DNA of 64,000 nt, taken from contig NZ_JXJO01000001.1 in NCBI RefSeq assembly GCF_000826655.1, positions 62,001-126,000 on the forward strand, given 5' to 3'. The stretch's first letter is position 1. Each line of letters begins with the position of its first letter. Below, one piece after another: positions 8,462-17,337 of this stretch. The position numbers were made by a program, and so were the translations under genes. The notes beneath the pieces are model-generated. The model was given only the letters and a program-made list of their open reading frames with translations. It did not search any database and was not told the origin of the DNA. Origin of the DNA: Psychroserpens damuponensis. GTDB lineage: Bacteria; Bacteroidota; Bacteroidia; Flavobacteriales; Flavobacteriaceae.

Positions 8462-9652
8462 ATGACAAACTCAGGTTTTAAATCAATAATTTATAATTGT
8501 ATGTCTCAAGCAGAAGCTAGAATTAAAGAAGTTATTTCTTTTCTCAACAATAAAGATACGGTACTTGGGTATCGCAAACTCATGGATTGTGTCATCGATA
8601 CTCAAGATTTGGATTTGTATAGAGAAGTCATTGCGTTGACCGATTGGAAAGAACAATATCCAGAGAAAGAAGAAGAGTTAATTAAGCGATCACTTACTAT
8701 TTTAGAACGGGTTGCAAAGATTCCAATTTCAGAATATAACACAAAAAACCCAGTAGTTATTGGTCGTGATTTGATTAAGAGTTATGGCTATAATAGGTTT
8801 AAGCTTGGTCCAATATCTGTAAAAATTCACAAAGGAGAAGTTTATGGTTTGGTGGGAGAAAATGGAAATGGTAAAACAACGCTATTACGTGTTTTAGCTA
8901 AAGAAATTAAACATAACGAAGGTGAGTTAAATTTTAAGTTTGACACAACTTACGCCTCAGAGTATGATTTGAGAACCAATTTAGTTTACATACCTCAACG
9001 TACCCAAAAATGGTATGGTAGCTTAAAAGACAACCTCAAATTTGTATTGTCTAATTATGGAATTCCGCCAGAAGAAAACGAAACAAGAGTTTTAATGATG
9101 ATTGCTCGTTTTGGTTTATGGAATTACAAACACCTTAAATGGAGTGAATTGTCTTCTGGTTATAAAATGCGTTTTGAGTTAGCTAGGACACTACTTCGTC
9201 AACCAGAATTATTACTCCTTGATGAACCGCTTGCCAATCTCGATGTACTAGCACAACAAGTGATTTTAGAAGACTTAAAATCTATGTGTAACTCCATAAA
9301 TAACCCAATTGCTCTAATTTTAAGTTCACAGCAATTGTATGAGGTTGAGAAAATTTCTGATAAAGTTATTTACCTTAAAGACGGACAGTATAAAGACAAC
9401 AAACAAGTAGTTACTGATGAAGACAACCAACTTATTGTAGAAATTGATTGCGAAGCCAAACGAGATGAACTCATGGCTATTTTTGAGCATTTAAATCTCG
9501 AAAAACTTATTTATAATGGCGGATTGTATGTAGCATACTTTAATGAAAGCACTCCATTTTCTTCAGTTTTAGAATCGCTTGGTAAACACAAAGTTGATGT
9601 TACTTATACTAGAAATATTACTAAATCTACTAGACGATTCTTCGTTTCTTAA
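8462..9652 (+). CDS. ABC transporter ATP-binding protein with N-terminal extension
   Basis: An ABC ATPase of 396 residues. Walker A is GENGNGKTT, the signature is LSSGYKMR (a variant of LSGGQ) and Walker B is LLLLDEP followed by LANLD. The ABC domain starts near residue 100. The first 95 residues form a charged, helical region not found in ordinary ATPases, and about 90 residues follow the core. An internal ATG at 8501 (MSQAEAR) is an equally plausible start. The gene leads an apparent operon with a polytopic membrane protein (12 bases later) and a peptide-type binding lipoprotein. Import of peptides is suggested by the neighbour, but the membrane partner is not a standard permease. Confidence 0.88.
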   Translation: MTNSGFKSIIYNCMSQAEARIKEVISFLNNKDTVLGYRKLMDCVIDTQDLDLYREVIALTDWKEQYPEKEEELIKRSLTILERVAKIPISEYNTKNPVVIGRDLIKSYGYNRFKLGPISVKIHKGEVYGLVGENGNGKTTLLRVLAKEIKHNEGELNFKFDTTYASEYDLRTNLVYIPQRTQKWYGSLKDNLKFVLSNYGIPPEENETRVLMMIARFGLWNYKHLKWSELSSGYKMRFELARTLLRQPELLLLDEPLANLDVLAQQVILEDLKSMCNSINNPIALILSSQQLYEVEKISDKVIYLKDGQYKDNKQVVTDEDNQLIVEIDCEAKRDELMAIFEHLNLEKLIYNGGLYVAYFNESTPFSSVLESLGKHKVDVTYTRNITKSTRRFFVS

Positions 9653-9664
9653 TCTTGCTTCAAC

Positions 9665-11449
9665 ATGAAAAAATTTATATATAAAACAAACCAATATTTA
9701 CTTGAGCGCTATCCTACAATTTGGAATACAAAATTGGTTTGGATGCTCTCATTAGCTTTTATTTTGCATTTACTATTTTTTGTATTTGGCTTATTTACAC
9801 TTGCCAATCCTAAAATGCTCCAGGAACGACATGTTAAAAGCATATTTTTTGAAAATGGATCCATCTTTTTATCTATCGTTATTTCCATTTTATTGATTGT
9901 TGCTTGGGTCATCTACATGTTTAAAAATAATGCATTTAAAAACTTTTACCCATCAACTAGGCTAAAATTATTTGGGCAATTTATCTCCTATCTCGTCATT
10001 ATTTTTAGTTGTACGACATTCTATATATCATATCAATACGGAATGAAAACTCAAATTGCTACTACTTATCCTGATGAGCAGATCACTAAAGAAATTGAAA
10101 TTGCTAATGATGCGGCATTATTTCTCTCTGAAGATATTGAAAACTACACCTTAAACAAACGTAGGTTTCCTAAACCTTTTTATGAGCTATACTGCGAGAA
10201 TAACTCAAAGTTTATTGATTACAATAAATCATATCTTTCTTTTGAAGATGATGATTATCAATACTATTCTCTTCGTACCGAAGAAACCTCTATTAACGAA
10301 CCTTATACTAGCAGAGTTATTGAGAGCCCAAATGAATTTAATCAAAATACAGGTTATGTATTTAATAAAACGGTAGATTCTATTAGAATATACTATTTTA
10401 AAGACTCTGTTGTTAATATGCAAGGCTTAGTTAAAACGGCTTTTCCTAGTTATTATAATATGTCTTCTACTTTTTTTGTTTCTAGAAATGACACACTAAT
10501 AGATGATGATTACACCTATGATTATAATTATAATGATTACTCAACTTATGAGTATAACTATACAACATCATTCTCAATAAGAGACCGCTTAAGAAATAAA
10601 CGCAACTATGAACTTTTAGAACGAAACGATAAGCAAGAAATTAATCAACTTTTAGAAGACTTTTTAAAATTTTCAAATTATTACAAAATTGATCATAACT
10701 TAACAGCCTCTAATTGGATGAACTTAATATATCATCCCAATAATTTTGAAGTCAAAAACTTTATTAGAGATGACGCTAAAAGCGAATTTGATTACCCAGA
10801 AGTCATTGCAGTTGATAGAACCAAAACTGAAGAGTTTTATTACAACAACCTCACAGACTTTCATTATGAAAACAGTGCGCTTCGTAATGTATTTGAAAAC
10901 ATAGAAGACATTAAAGCAAGTGATCCCTTAAAAAGTATTCATATATTTATGTGGATAGCCTTTTTTATTGCTACCATAATATTTATGTTTAGAGTCACTG
11001 GACTCAAACCATTACTATTTAGTATTATATCTGTTGGTGTACTTACCTTATTAATATCGCTCATTGCTGCATTAGTCTTTTATATTATAGACTACAATGA
11101 TGGTTCAGAGTATTTTATGGTATACCTTATTTTTGCTATTGCCACTTTAATTTTAATAACCCCTTTTGCTTTTTACAAAAGCCTCAAAAAGCTCATCGTT
11201 GCCATTACTTTAAATATTTCTATGGTAGGATTTCCGTTATACATTTTACTTATAGTTTCTATTATTAGCATGCATCAAAGGGATGCTTGTAATTATCATT
11301 TAGATTATTACAATACCTATACTGATTGCCCAACATTATTAACTTCAATAGAATTTGGTTGGAGCTGGGTTATATTTTTCTCCGGAATTATATTCATCTT
11401 CTTCTATACCAAAATCATCAAAAACTGGAAATCTCTTCCCGAAGGTTAA
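9665..11449 (+). CDS. Polytopic membrane protein, likely partner of ABC ATPase
   Basis: I do not recognise this 594-residue protein. It has three N-terminal membrane helices (about residues 20-45, 63-87, 102-124), then an extracytoplasmic or cytoplasmic domain of about 300 residues, then five C-terminal helices. The large domain contains a tyrosine-, aspartate- and asparagine-rich stretch (around DNA 10500-10570, with YDYNYNDYSTYEYNY). No EAA loop or other binding-protein-dependent permease motif is visible. It sits between the ABC ATPase and the binding lipoprotein with gaps of 12 and 3 bases, so it is the obvious candidate for the membrane component. That role is inference. Confidence 0.7.
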   Translation: MKKFIYKTNQYLLERYPTIWNTKLVWMLSLAFILHLLFFVFGLFTLANPKMLQERHVKSIFFENGSIFLSIVISILLIVAWVIYMFKNNAFKNFYPSTRLKLFGQFISYLVIIFSCTTFYISYQYGMKTQIATTYPDEQITKEIEIANDAALFLSEDIENYTLNKRRFPKPFYELYCENNSKFIDYNKSYLSFEDDDYQYYSLRTEETSINEPYTSRVIESPNEFNQNTGYVFNKTVDSIRIYYFKDSVVNMQGLVKTAFPSYYNMSSTFFVSRNDTLIDDDYTYDYNYNDYSTYEYNYTTSFSIRDRLRNKRNYELLERNDKQEINQLLEDFLKFSNYYKIDHNLTASNWMNLIYHPNNFEVKNFIRDDAKSEFDYPEVIAVDRTKTEEFYYNNLTDFHYENSALRNVFENIEDIKASDPLKSIHIFMWIAFFIATIIFMFRVTGLKPLLFSIISVGVLTLLISLIAALVFYIIDYNDGSEYFMVYLIFAIATLILITPFAFYKSLKKLIVAITLNISMVGFPLYILLIVSIISMHQRDACNYHLDYYNTYTDCPTLLTSIEFGWSWVIFFSGIIFIFFYTKIIKNWKSLPEG

Positions 11450-11452
11450 CCT

Positions 11453-13066
11453 ATGCTCCATAATTATAAATACATATTAATATCACTTTTGACTTTCATT
11501 TTCTTGTCCTGCGGAAATGAAACAACAACACCAACTGATCATCTTGTTTTTAGATATAACGAACATAAAAACATAGGCTCATTAGATCCTGCCTTTGCAA
11601 AAGACAATGCAGATAATTGGGCCATCAATCAACTTTTTAATGGCTTGGTGCAAATGGATGAAAATCTCAATGTACAACCATGTATTGCAAAAGATTGGAC
11701 CATTTCACAAGACGCACTCACCTACTCTTTTTCATTACGCGATGATGTCAAGTTTCATAAACATATACGCTTCGGAAATGACTCTACTAGAACAGTTGTT
11801 GCTTCAGATTTTGTATACAGTCTCAACCGTTTATTAGACAAAAAATTAGCATCTCCTGGACGATGGACACTCAACAAAGTAGACACCTTTAAAGCTGTTA
11901 ACGACACCTTGTTTCAAGTCACATTAAAACAACCCTTTCCTGCATTTCTAGGTTTATTAACTATGAAGTATTGCTCAGTAGTGCCAAAAGAAATTGTGGA
12001 GCATTATAATTCAGACTTTAGATCAAACCCAATTGGCACAGGACCATTTAAATTTAAACGATGGGAAGAAAATTTAAAGCTCGTTTTCCGAAGACATGAT
12101 GAGTATTTTGAAATTGATACTCATGGCAAGCAATTACCATATCTAGAAGCTGTTGCTATTACATTTTTACCAGACAAGCAGAGTGAATTTTTACAATTTG
12201 CACAAGGCAATATAGATTTTGTATCTGGCTTAGACGCCTCGTACAAAGATGAGATTTTAACGGCTACAGGATCGCTGCGTGACAGTTATGCTAAAGATGT
12301 AAAAATGATAAGAGGTCCTTATCTAAACACAGAGTATTTAGCTTTTTTTATGGATTCTGAAGTTTCAGAAATGCAATCACAAATCTTACGTCAAGCTATT
12401 AATTACGGCTTTGACAAGCAAAAAATGATGACCTATTTACGTAACGGTATTGGGATTGCTGCGCATGGAGGTTTTATTCCAAAGGGATTACCAGGCTACA
12501 ACGCATCTATAGGTTTTGCATTTGAGCCAGAAAAAGCCAAACAACTTGTAAAGCAATTTAAACAAGAAACGGGAATTTCAAATCCTGAAATTACAATCAC
12601 TACAACCAGTAATTATTTAAGTTTTTGTGAGTACATACAACGAGAGCTTCAAAAAATTGGCATTGTTGTTAATGTTGATGTTATACCTGCAGCCACTTTA
12701 AAAGATGCTAAAGCTAATGGTAAATTAAACATGTTTAGAGCAAGTTGGGTTGCAGATTATCCAGATGCAGAAAACTACTTGTCATTATTTTCTAGTAAAA
12801 ATTTCGCGCCTAATGGTCCAAATTATACACATTTCCGAAGTGAACAATTTGATGCTTGGTATCAAGAAGCATTTACAATCACCGATACAAAGCAACGTGA
12901 GGCACTTTATACAAAAATGGATAGTTTAGTCATGTCACAAACTCCTATTGTGCCTTTATTTTATGATGAAGTGGTACGCTTTACACGAAAAAATGTTAAT
13001 GGTTTGGGCATCAACCCAATTAATATGCTGGATTTAAAACGTGTTAAAAAATCTAGTCTAAAGTAA
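11453..13066 (+). CDS. Peptide-type solute-binding lipoprotein (SBP family 5)
   Basis: A 537-residue extracytoplasmic binding protein of the DppA/OppA family. The signal peptide ends in a lipobox (FIFLSCGNE), so the mature protein is lipid-anchored at Cys. Family hallmarks include LDPAFAKDNADNWAINQLFNGLVQ near the start, VASDFVYSLNRLLD, NPIGTGPFKFKRW in the middle and ASWVADYPDAENYL near the end. It probably binds oligopeptides or a similar ligand and delivers it to the two proteins encoded upstream; no DppB/C-type permease genes are in the window. Its 3' end overlaps the convergent PD40 gene by 14 bases. Three octamer copies fall inside it. Confidence 0.9.
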   Translation: MLHNYKYILISLLTFIFLSCGNETTTPTDHLVFRYNEHKNIGSLDPAFAKDNADNWAINQLFNGLVQMDENLNVQPCIAKDWTISQDALTYSFSLRDDVKFHKHIRFGNDSTRTVVASDFVYSLNRLLDKKLASPGRWTLNKVDTFKAVNDTLFQVTLKQPFPAFLGLLTMKYCSVVPKEIVEHYNSDFRSNPIGTGPFKFKRWEENLKLVFRRHDEYFEIDTHGKQLPYLEAVAITFLPDKQSEFLQFAQGNIDFVSGLDASYKDEILTATGSLRDSYAKDVKMIRGPYLNTEYLAFFMDSEVSEMQSQILRQAINYGFDKQKMMTYLRNGIGIAAHGGFIPKGLPGYNASIGFAFEPEKAKQLVKQFKQETGISNPEITITTTSNYLSFCEYIQRELQKIGIVVNVDVIPAATLKDAKANGKLNMFRASWVADYPDAENYLSLFSSKNFAPNGPNYTHFRSEQFDAWYQEAFTITDTKQREALYTKMDSLVMSQTPIVPLFYDEVVRFTRKNVNGLGINPINMLDLKRVKKSSLK

Positions 13067-13952
13067 AGTAGTAAATATCATCATCGCCTTCTCCCTTTGG
13101 TCGTCTTGATGAAAAATAACCTCGTTTACCATCTTCATGTATGATGTAGCAAAAATCATCACTCCTACTATTAATAGGTTGTTGTAAATTTATTGGCTCT
13201 GTCGTTTCTGGATCCCCATTTAAATCATAACTATAAATATCCAATCCTCCTACACCTCCTACACGATCTGAAGCAAAGTATAATACATTGTCTTTACTCA
13301 CAAAAGGGAACATATCTTTTCTAGGCGAATTAATTTTTTTACCTAAATTTTCAACTTTGCCATACTCACCATTTCCTAAAATTTTCACTTTAAATAAATC
13401 GGTTTGGCCATGAGCTCCATCTGCATTTGATGTAAAATACATGGTAGATCCATCTGGACTCAACGTCGCGTGTCCATAATTATAGTTCGGTTTACAAAAA
13501 GGTAAAGGTTCAAAATTAGTCCAACCACGACCTTCAACATATTCACCTCTTTGAATATTGAGATTGATAGATTTTAATTTTCTTTTGTACGATTTACCGC
13601 GTTTCATGAAGTTAGTTGTAATGTACATGTATTTACCATCATTACTAAAACCTGCACTTGAGGTATTAAAAACGAATTTCTCAGACTTATTAAACTGTTT
13701 CGGGTTAATAATTTCTCCCTCTTTGGTCATTTGACCTTCAAACATGGTAAAGATTAATCGTTTATCATTATCTCGTCTTGCTCTATTTCTATTATCTAAC
13801 ATATATGATGTATAATAGACTTTATCACCATTATAGAATACAACTCCATATTGACTTTTATCATCATTAAGCTCTAGGTTTTTAATGCTATAGGTTTGGG
13901 CAAACCCAAAATTTAATGCCAATAATAACAGTATAAGACTAATAAATTTCAT
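13053..13952 (-). CDS. Exported PD40/TolB-like beta-propeller protein
   Basis: A 299-residue exported protein with a clear signal peptide (ISLILLLLALNFGFAQ). Repeats of the WD40-like PD40 type are visible: GFSNDGKYMYITTN, ATLSPDGSTMYFTSNADG, PFVSKDNVLYFASDRVGG and IHEDGKRGYFSSRRPKGEGDDDIY. Such modules often form the propeller part of OmpA-family or gliding-associated proteins, but here no OmpA domain follows. A role in envelope protein interaction is a guess. It converges on the binding-protein gene with a 14-base overlap, and follows the alternative glmU by 18 bases, so the two are probably one transcript. Confidence 0.8.
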   Translation of the reverse strand: MKFISLILLLLALNFGFAQTYSIKNLELNDDKSQYGVVFYNGDKVYYTSYMLDNRNRARRDNDKRLIFTMFEGQMTKEGEIINPKQFNKSEKFVFNTSSAGFSNDGKYMYITTNFMKRGKSYKRKLKSINLNIQRGEYVEGRGWTNFEPLPFCKPNYNYGHATLSPDGSTMYFTSNADGAHGQTDLFKVKILGNGEYGKVENLGKKINSPRKDMFPFVSKDNVLYFASDRVGGVGGLDIYSYDLNGDPETTEPINLQQPINSRSDDFCYIIHEDGKRGYFSSRRPKGEGDDDIYYFTLD

Positions 13953-13970
13953 GTTTTATGTAATTTAAGG

Positions 13971-15146
13971 TTAACTTTTTCTCCATTTTTGAGTTTCCTC
14001 AAAAACGTGTTCTAATATATTTTTATCGACATCAGTAAACGCGATACCTCTACGTTTCATAACGACTTCAGCAACTTCAAACGCTTTTTTAGTTAAATAT
14101 GTTGTAAAGCCTGAACTTCCTCCCCAAGAAAAACTTGGTATAAAATTTCTAGGAAATCCGCTTCCAAAGATATTAGCACTAACTCCAACAACTGTACCAG
14201 TATTAAACATGGTATTGATGCCACATTTACTGTGATCTCCCATCATAAGTCCACAAAATTGCAATCCGGTTTTTGCAAAACCTTCGGTTTGATAATCCCA
14301 AAGTCTTACTTCGGCATAGTTATTTTTAAGATTAGAATTATTAGTATCTGCACCAAGGTTACACCATTCTCCCAATACTGAATTCCCTAAAAACCCATCA
14401 TGGCCTTTATTTGAATACCCAAAAATGACTGAGTTATTAACTTCTCCACCCACTTTACTATGAGGTCCAACTGTAGTTGGTCCATAAATTTTAGCCCCTA
14501 ACTTTATTGTGGCGTGCTCACAAAGCGCTAAAGGACCTCTAATGATACTGCCTTCCATAACTTCGGCATCTTTACCAATATAAATTGGACCAGTAGTAGC
14601 GTTTAACGTAGCAAACTTTAGTGTAGCACCTTCTTCTATAAATATATGTTCATCACCAAGAACATTACATGTGCTTGGAATAGGTTGTGAGGTTCTATCT
14701 TGAGTTAATACATCAAAATCTGCTTGGATAGCATCTCCATTTTTTGCAAAAATATCCCAAGTATGCTCTATTTTTAAAACGGATTCATTAAACTCAATAG
14801 CTTCATAGGTTTCAAAATTGACTTCGTCTTGCGAGTCTTTTGTAAAAAACGCAATCACATCTTCACCAGAGAACACAGCTTGATTTTCTTGCAAGCCTTT
14901 AATAATTGCAACTAACTTAGCATTAGGCAAAAATGAAGCATTAATCATTACGTTTTGATCAAGCTCAACCATTGGGTATTTTTCAGACAAATACTCTTCT
15001 GTAATAGTAGTTGTAGTACATCCTAAATGTTTCTCCCATTTTTCTCTAATGGTAAGGATTCCAACTCTTATATCTGCAACAGGTCTCGTATATGTAAAAG
15101 GCAAAAGATTATGACGTGATGGTCCATCAAAAAGAATATAGTTCAT
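13971..15146 (-). CDS. GlmU-family sugar nucleotidyltransferase (Bacteroidota alternative form)
   Basis: A 391-residue protein of the alternative GlmU family common in Bacteroidota. The N-terminal domain begins NYILFDGPSRHNLLPFTYTRPVADIRVG, a modified nucleotidyltransferase start. The C-terminal half is a left-handed beta-helix with hexapeptide repeats (GPIYIGKDAEVMEGSIIRGP, AKIYGPTTVGPHSKVGGEV). It probably works on N-acetylglucosamine-1-phosphate for peptidoglycan precursors, though the exact reactions are not established by sequence. A -7 box (TACATTTG, minus strand) lies at 15214-15221. Confidence 0.85.
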   Translation of the reverse strand: MNYILFDGPSRHNLLPFTYTRPVADIRVGILTIREKWEKHLGCTTTTITEEYLSEKYPMVELDQNVMINASFLPNAKLVAIIKGLQENQAVFSGEDVIAFFTKDSQDEVNFETYEAIEFNESVLKIEHTWDIFAKNGDAIQADFDVLTQDRTSQPIPSTCNVLGDEHIFIEEGATLKFATLNATTGPIYIGKDAEVMEGSIIRGPLALCEHATIKLGAKIYGPTTVGPHSKVGGEVNNSVIFGYSNKGHDGFLGNSVLGEWCNLGADTNNSNLKNNYAEVRLWDYQTEGFAKTGLQFCGLMMGDHSKCGINTMFNTGTVVGVSANIFGSGFPRNFIPSFSWGGSSGFTTYLTKKAFEVAEVVMKRRGIAFTDVDKNILEHVFEETQKWRKS

Positions 15147-15213
15147 AACAATATGAGTCGTTTGAAGTTTAAAGTTAATTGTAAAGTTCTAACTTAAAAG
15201 TTTGATTAAGTAT

Positions 15214-15221
15214 CAAATGTA
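15214..15221 (-). promoter_or_regulatory. -7 box for alternative glmU
   Basis: Minus-strand TACATTTG matches TAnnTTTG, 68 bases before the ATG at 15146 and just beyond the rpmE2 terminator. Confidence 0.4.
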
Positions 15222-15235
15222 GATTAATTATAGAA

Positions 15236-15271
15236 AACAAAAAAGCCTTCGAGAAAAATCCTGAAGGCTTT
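15236..15271 (-). terminator. Terminator of rpmE2
   Basis: AAAGCCTTC (15242-15250) pairs with GAAGGCTTT (15263-15271), followed on the minus strand by a T-run; 22 bases after the rpmE2 stop. Confidence 0.85.
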
Positions 15272-15292
15272 GTTACTATATAAATTCTAAGC

Positions 15293-15544
15293 TTATTTTT
15301 TAAACTTAGCGTATTTGTTTTTGAATTTATCAATACGACCAGCCGTATCTACTAATTTAGACTTACCAGTGTAAAATGGGTGAGATGTTCTAGAGATTTC
15401 TAATTTAACTACTGGGTATTCAACACCATCAACGTCAATTGTTTCACTAGTCTCAGCAGTAGATTTAGTTAAAAAAACGTCATCGTTAGACATGTCTTTA
15501 AATGCTACTAATCTATAATTTTCTGGATGTATTCCTTTTCTCAT
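15293..15544 (-). CDS. rpmE2: 50S ribosomal protein L31, type B
   Basis: The 83-residue protein matches bL31 type B: it begins MRKGIHPENYRLVAFKDMSN and ends with SHPFYTGKSKLVDTAGRIDKF. The zinc-binding cysteines of type A L31 are absent, so this is the zinc-independent form. It is a single-gene unit with a -7 box (TAAATTTG, minus strand, 15583-15590) about 40 bases upstream and its own terminator. In organisms with both forms, type B replaces type A when zinc is scarce; whether a type A copy exists here cannot be told from the window. Confidence 0.97.
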   Translation of the reverse strand: MRKGIHPENYRLVAFKDMSNDDVFLTKSTAETSETIDVDGVEYPVVKLEISRTSHPFYTGKSKLVDTAGRIDKFKNKYAKFKK

Positions 15545-15582
15545 CGCTTTATGCTTTAAAATTCCTTACTATTTTGGAGGTG

Positions 15583-15590
15583 CAAATTTA
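15583..15590 (-). promoter_or_regulatory. -7 box for rpmE2
   Basis: Minus-strand TAAATTTG, a perfect TAnnTTTG, 39 bases before the start. Confidence 0.5.
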
Positions 15591-15719
15591 AGTAATTTTT
15601 GTAAATTACCAATAAATTATTTTCTTTTTTTAATTCTATTTTATTCCGAAGAAAATTGTAACATTTCAAAACAAATATATACTAACCAAACATATTAACT
15701 AATTAATCAACTAAAATTT

Positions 15720-16235
15720 ATGGAAACTCAACCAATTACAGCAGGAAAATTTGGAATTAATTACGGCATTATATTAGGTGTTGTAATGATTGCTATTTCA
15801 GTAATTACTTACGTTACAGGTATGGCATTAGAAGGTGTTCAATGGCCAAATTACTTATACTACATTATATTTCCTGTGGTTATATTTTATGCCATTAGCA
15901 AATACAAATCACACAATGCCAACACACTAACCTTAGGCAACGCTATTAAATTAGGTGTAATTATTGGTGTGATAAGCGCTATAGCTTATATCGTTTACTT
16001 TTTAATATTTAATTATGTAATTGATCCAGAATTTATGTCTCAATTATCAGAAGTAGCAGAAGAAAACATGCTCGCTCAAAACCCAAATATGACACAAGAT
16101 CAAATAGATCAAGGAATGAAATTTGTTGAAATGTTTCAAAGCCCAGGAATTATTAGTGCATTCTGGATAGGTATGAGTGCACTTTTTGGACTAATTTGGT
16201 CTTTAATAGCAGGATTAGTAATGAAAAGTAAATAA
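15720..16235 (+). CDS. DUF4199 membrane protein
   Basis: A 171-residue integral membrane protein with four hydrophobic helices: about residues 12-33, 40-60, 75-100 and 143-167. A soluble loop of about 40 residues (SQLSEVAEENMLAQNP onward, with a D/Q-rich stretch) lies between helices 3 and 4. This layout and sequence resemble DUF4199, a Bacteroidota family that very often sits directly before a DPM1-like glycosyltransferase, as here. Function is unknown. An octamer copy lies in the upstream intergenic DNA (15644-15651). Confidence 0.85.
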   Translation: METQPITAGKFGINYGIILGVVMIAISVITYVTGMALEGVQWPNYLYYIIFPVVIFYAISKYKSHNANTLTLGNAIKLGVIIGVISAIAYIVYFLIFNYVIDPEFMSQLSEVAEENMLAQNPNMTQDQIDQGMKFVEMFQSPGIISAFWIGMSALFGLIWSLIAGLVMKSK

Positions 16236-16293
16236 TCTATTGAGCTTAAATAAATTCATTATTTTTGAGGTATTAAATTTTCAAAATTACTAA

Positions 16294-17241
16294 ATGAATA
16301 TATCAGTAGTCATACCACTACTTAACGAACAAGAATCAATAACAGAATTACACGATTGGATTGCAAAAGTCATGCAGTCCAATCGTTTTTCATATGAAAT
16401 CATTTTTATTGATGATGGTAGTACCGATGATTCTTGGGCAACCATAATGACATTATCTCAAAAAAACGAGAGTGTTAAAGGCATTCGTTTTCTTAAAAAC
16501 TTCGGAAAATCACAAGCCTTACACGCAGGATTTGCAAAGGCAGAAGGTGATGTTATCATTACTATGGATGCAGATTTGCAAGATAATCCAGAAGAAATCC
16601 CAGAACTCTACAACATGATTGTTATAGATAAGTTTGACCTCGTCTCTGGATGGAAAAAGAAACGCTACGATTCTGTCCTTTCTAAAAACTTACCTTCAAA
16701 ACTATTTAATTGGGCAGCACGACGAACTTCTGGTGTTACATTGAATGATTTTAATTGCGGACTAAAAGCCTACAGTAACAACGTTGTTAAGAATATTGAT
16801 GTTAATGGAGAAATGCATCGCTATATTCCTGTGCTTGCCAAAAATGCAGGATTTACTAAAATTGGTGAAAAAGTAGTGCTACATCAAGCTAGAAAATATG
16901 GTGAAACTAAATTTGGAATGGATCGTTTTATCAATGGATTTCTTGATTTAATTACCATTTGGTTTTTATCACGCTTCGGAAAACGGCCAATGCACCTTTT
17001 TGGTGCTTTAGGCGTATTTATGTTTGCTATCGGCTTTGTATTTGCGATGTATTTAGGTATTGATAAATTAATTCTAAATCAAACTGGCCGACTCATTACT
17101 GAGCGTCCTCAATTTTATATCGCATTAACTACCATGATTTTAGGATCTCAGTTTTTTGTAGCAGGATTTTTAGGCGAACTTATTTTACGTTCTAAACGCA
17201 ATAGCAGTCGCTATTTAATCAAACAAGAACTTAATTTTTAA
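16294..17241 (+). CDS. Family 2 glycosyltransferase, DPM1/GtrB-like
   Basis: A 315-residue enzyme that probably transfers a sugar to a polyprenyl phosphate carrier at the inner membrane. The GT-A domain shows NISVVIPLLNEQESI, IDDGSTDDS and the DAD motif in TMDADLQDNPEEIPEL. The region QARKYGETKFG is typical of the dolichyl-phosphate mannose synthase group. Two C-terminal membrane helices (about residues 230-255 and 275-300) anchor it, as in GtrB and ArnC-like enzymes. The sugar cannot be inferred. Two octamer copies lie in codons for N-F-G-K and R-F-G-K. Confidence 0.9.
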   Translation: MNISVVIPLLNEQESITELHDWIAKVMQSNRFSYEIIFIDDGSTDDSWATIMTLSQKNESVKGIRFLKNFGKSQALHAGFAKAEGDVIITMDADLQDNPEEIPELYNMIVIDKFDLVSGWKKKRYDSVLSKNLPSKLFNWAARRTSGVTLNDFNCGLKAYSNNVVKNIDVNGEMHRYIPVLAKNAGFTKIGEKVVLHQARKYGETKFGMDRFINGFLDLITIWFLSRFGKRPMHLFGALGVFMFAIGFVFAMYLGIDKLILNQTGRLITERPQFYIALTTMILGSQFFVAGFLGELILRSKRNSSRYLIKQELNF

Positions 17242-17337
17242 AATCGAAATTATTTTTTAATTGCTAAGCTCTAAAAATTATTGAATTCCGTATTTTTACC
17301 TAGAAACCATTTTGATTTTTTATTATAAACAATTCTC

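Noticed and set aside
10182-10423. Small ORFs inside the large membrane-protein gene
   Set aside because: They are other-frame readings of a well-supported gene, with no start signals or family similarity.
14280-14560. Extra CTTCGG sites in the alternative glmU gene
   Set aside because: They continue with TT or CA rather than AA and are not counted as octamer copies.
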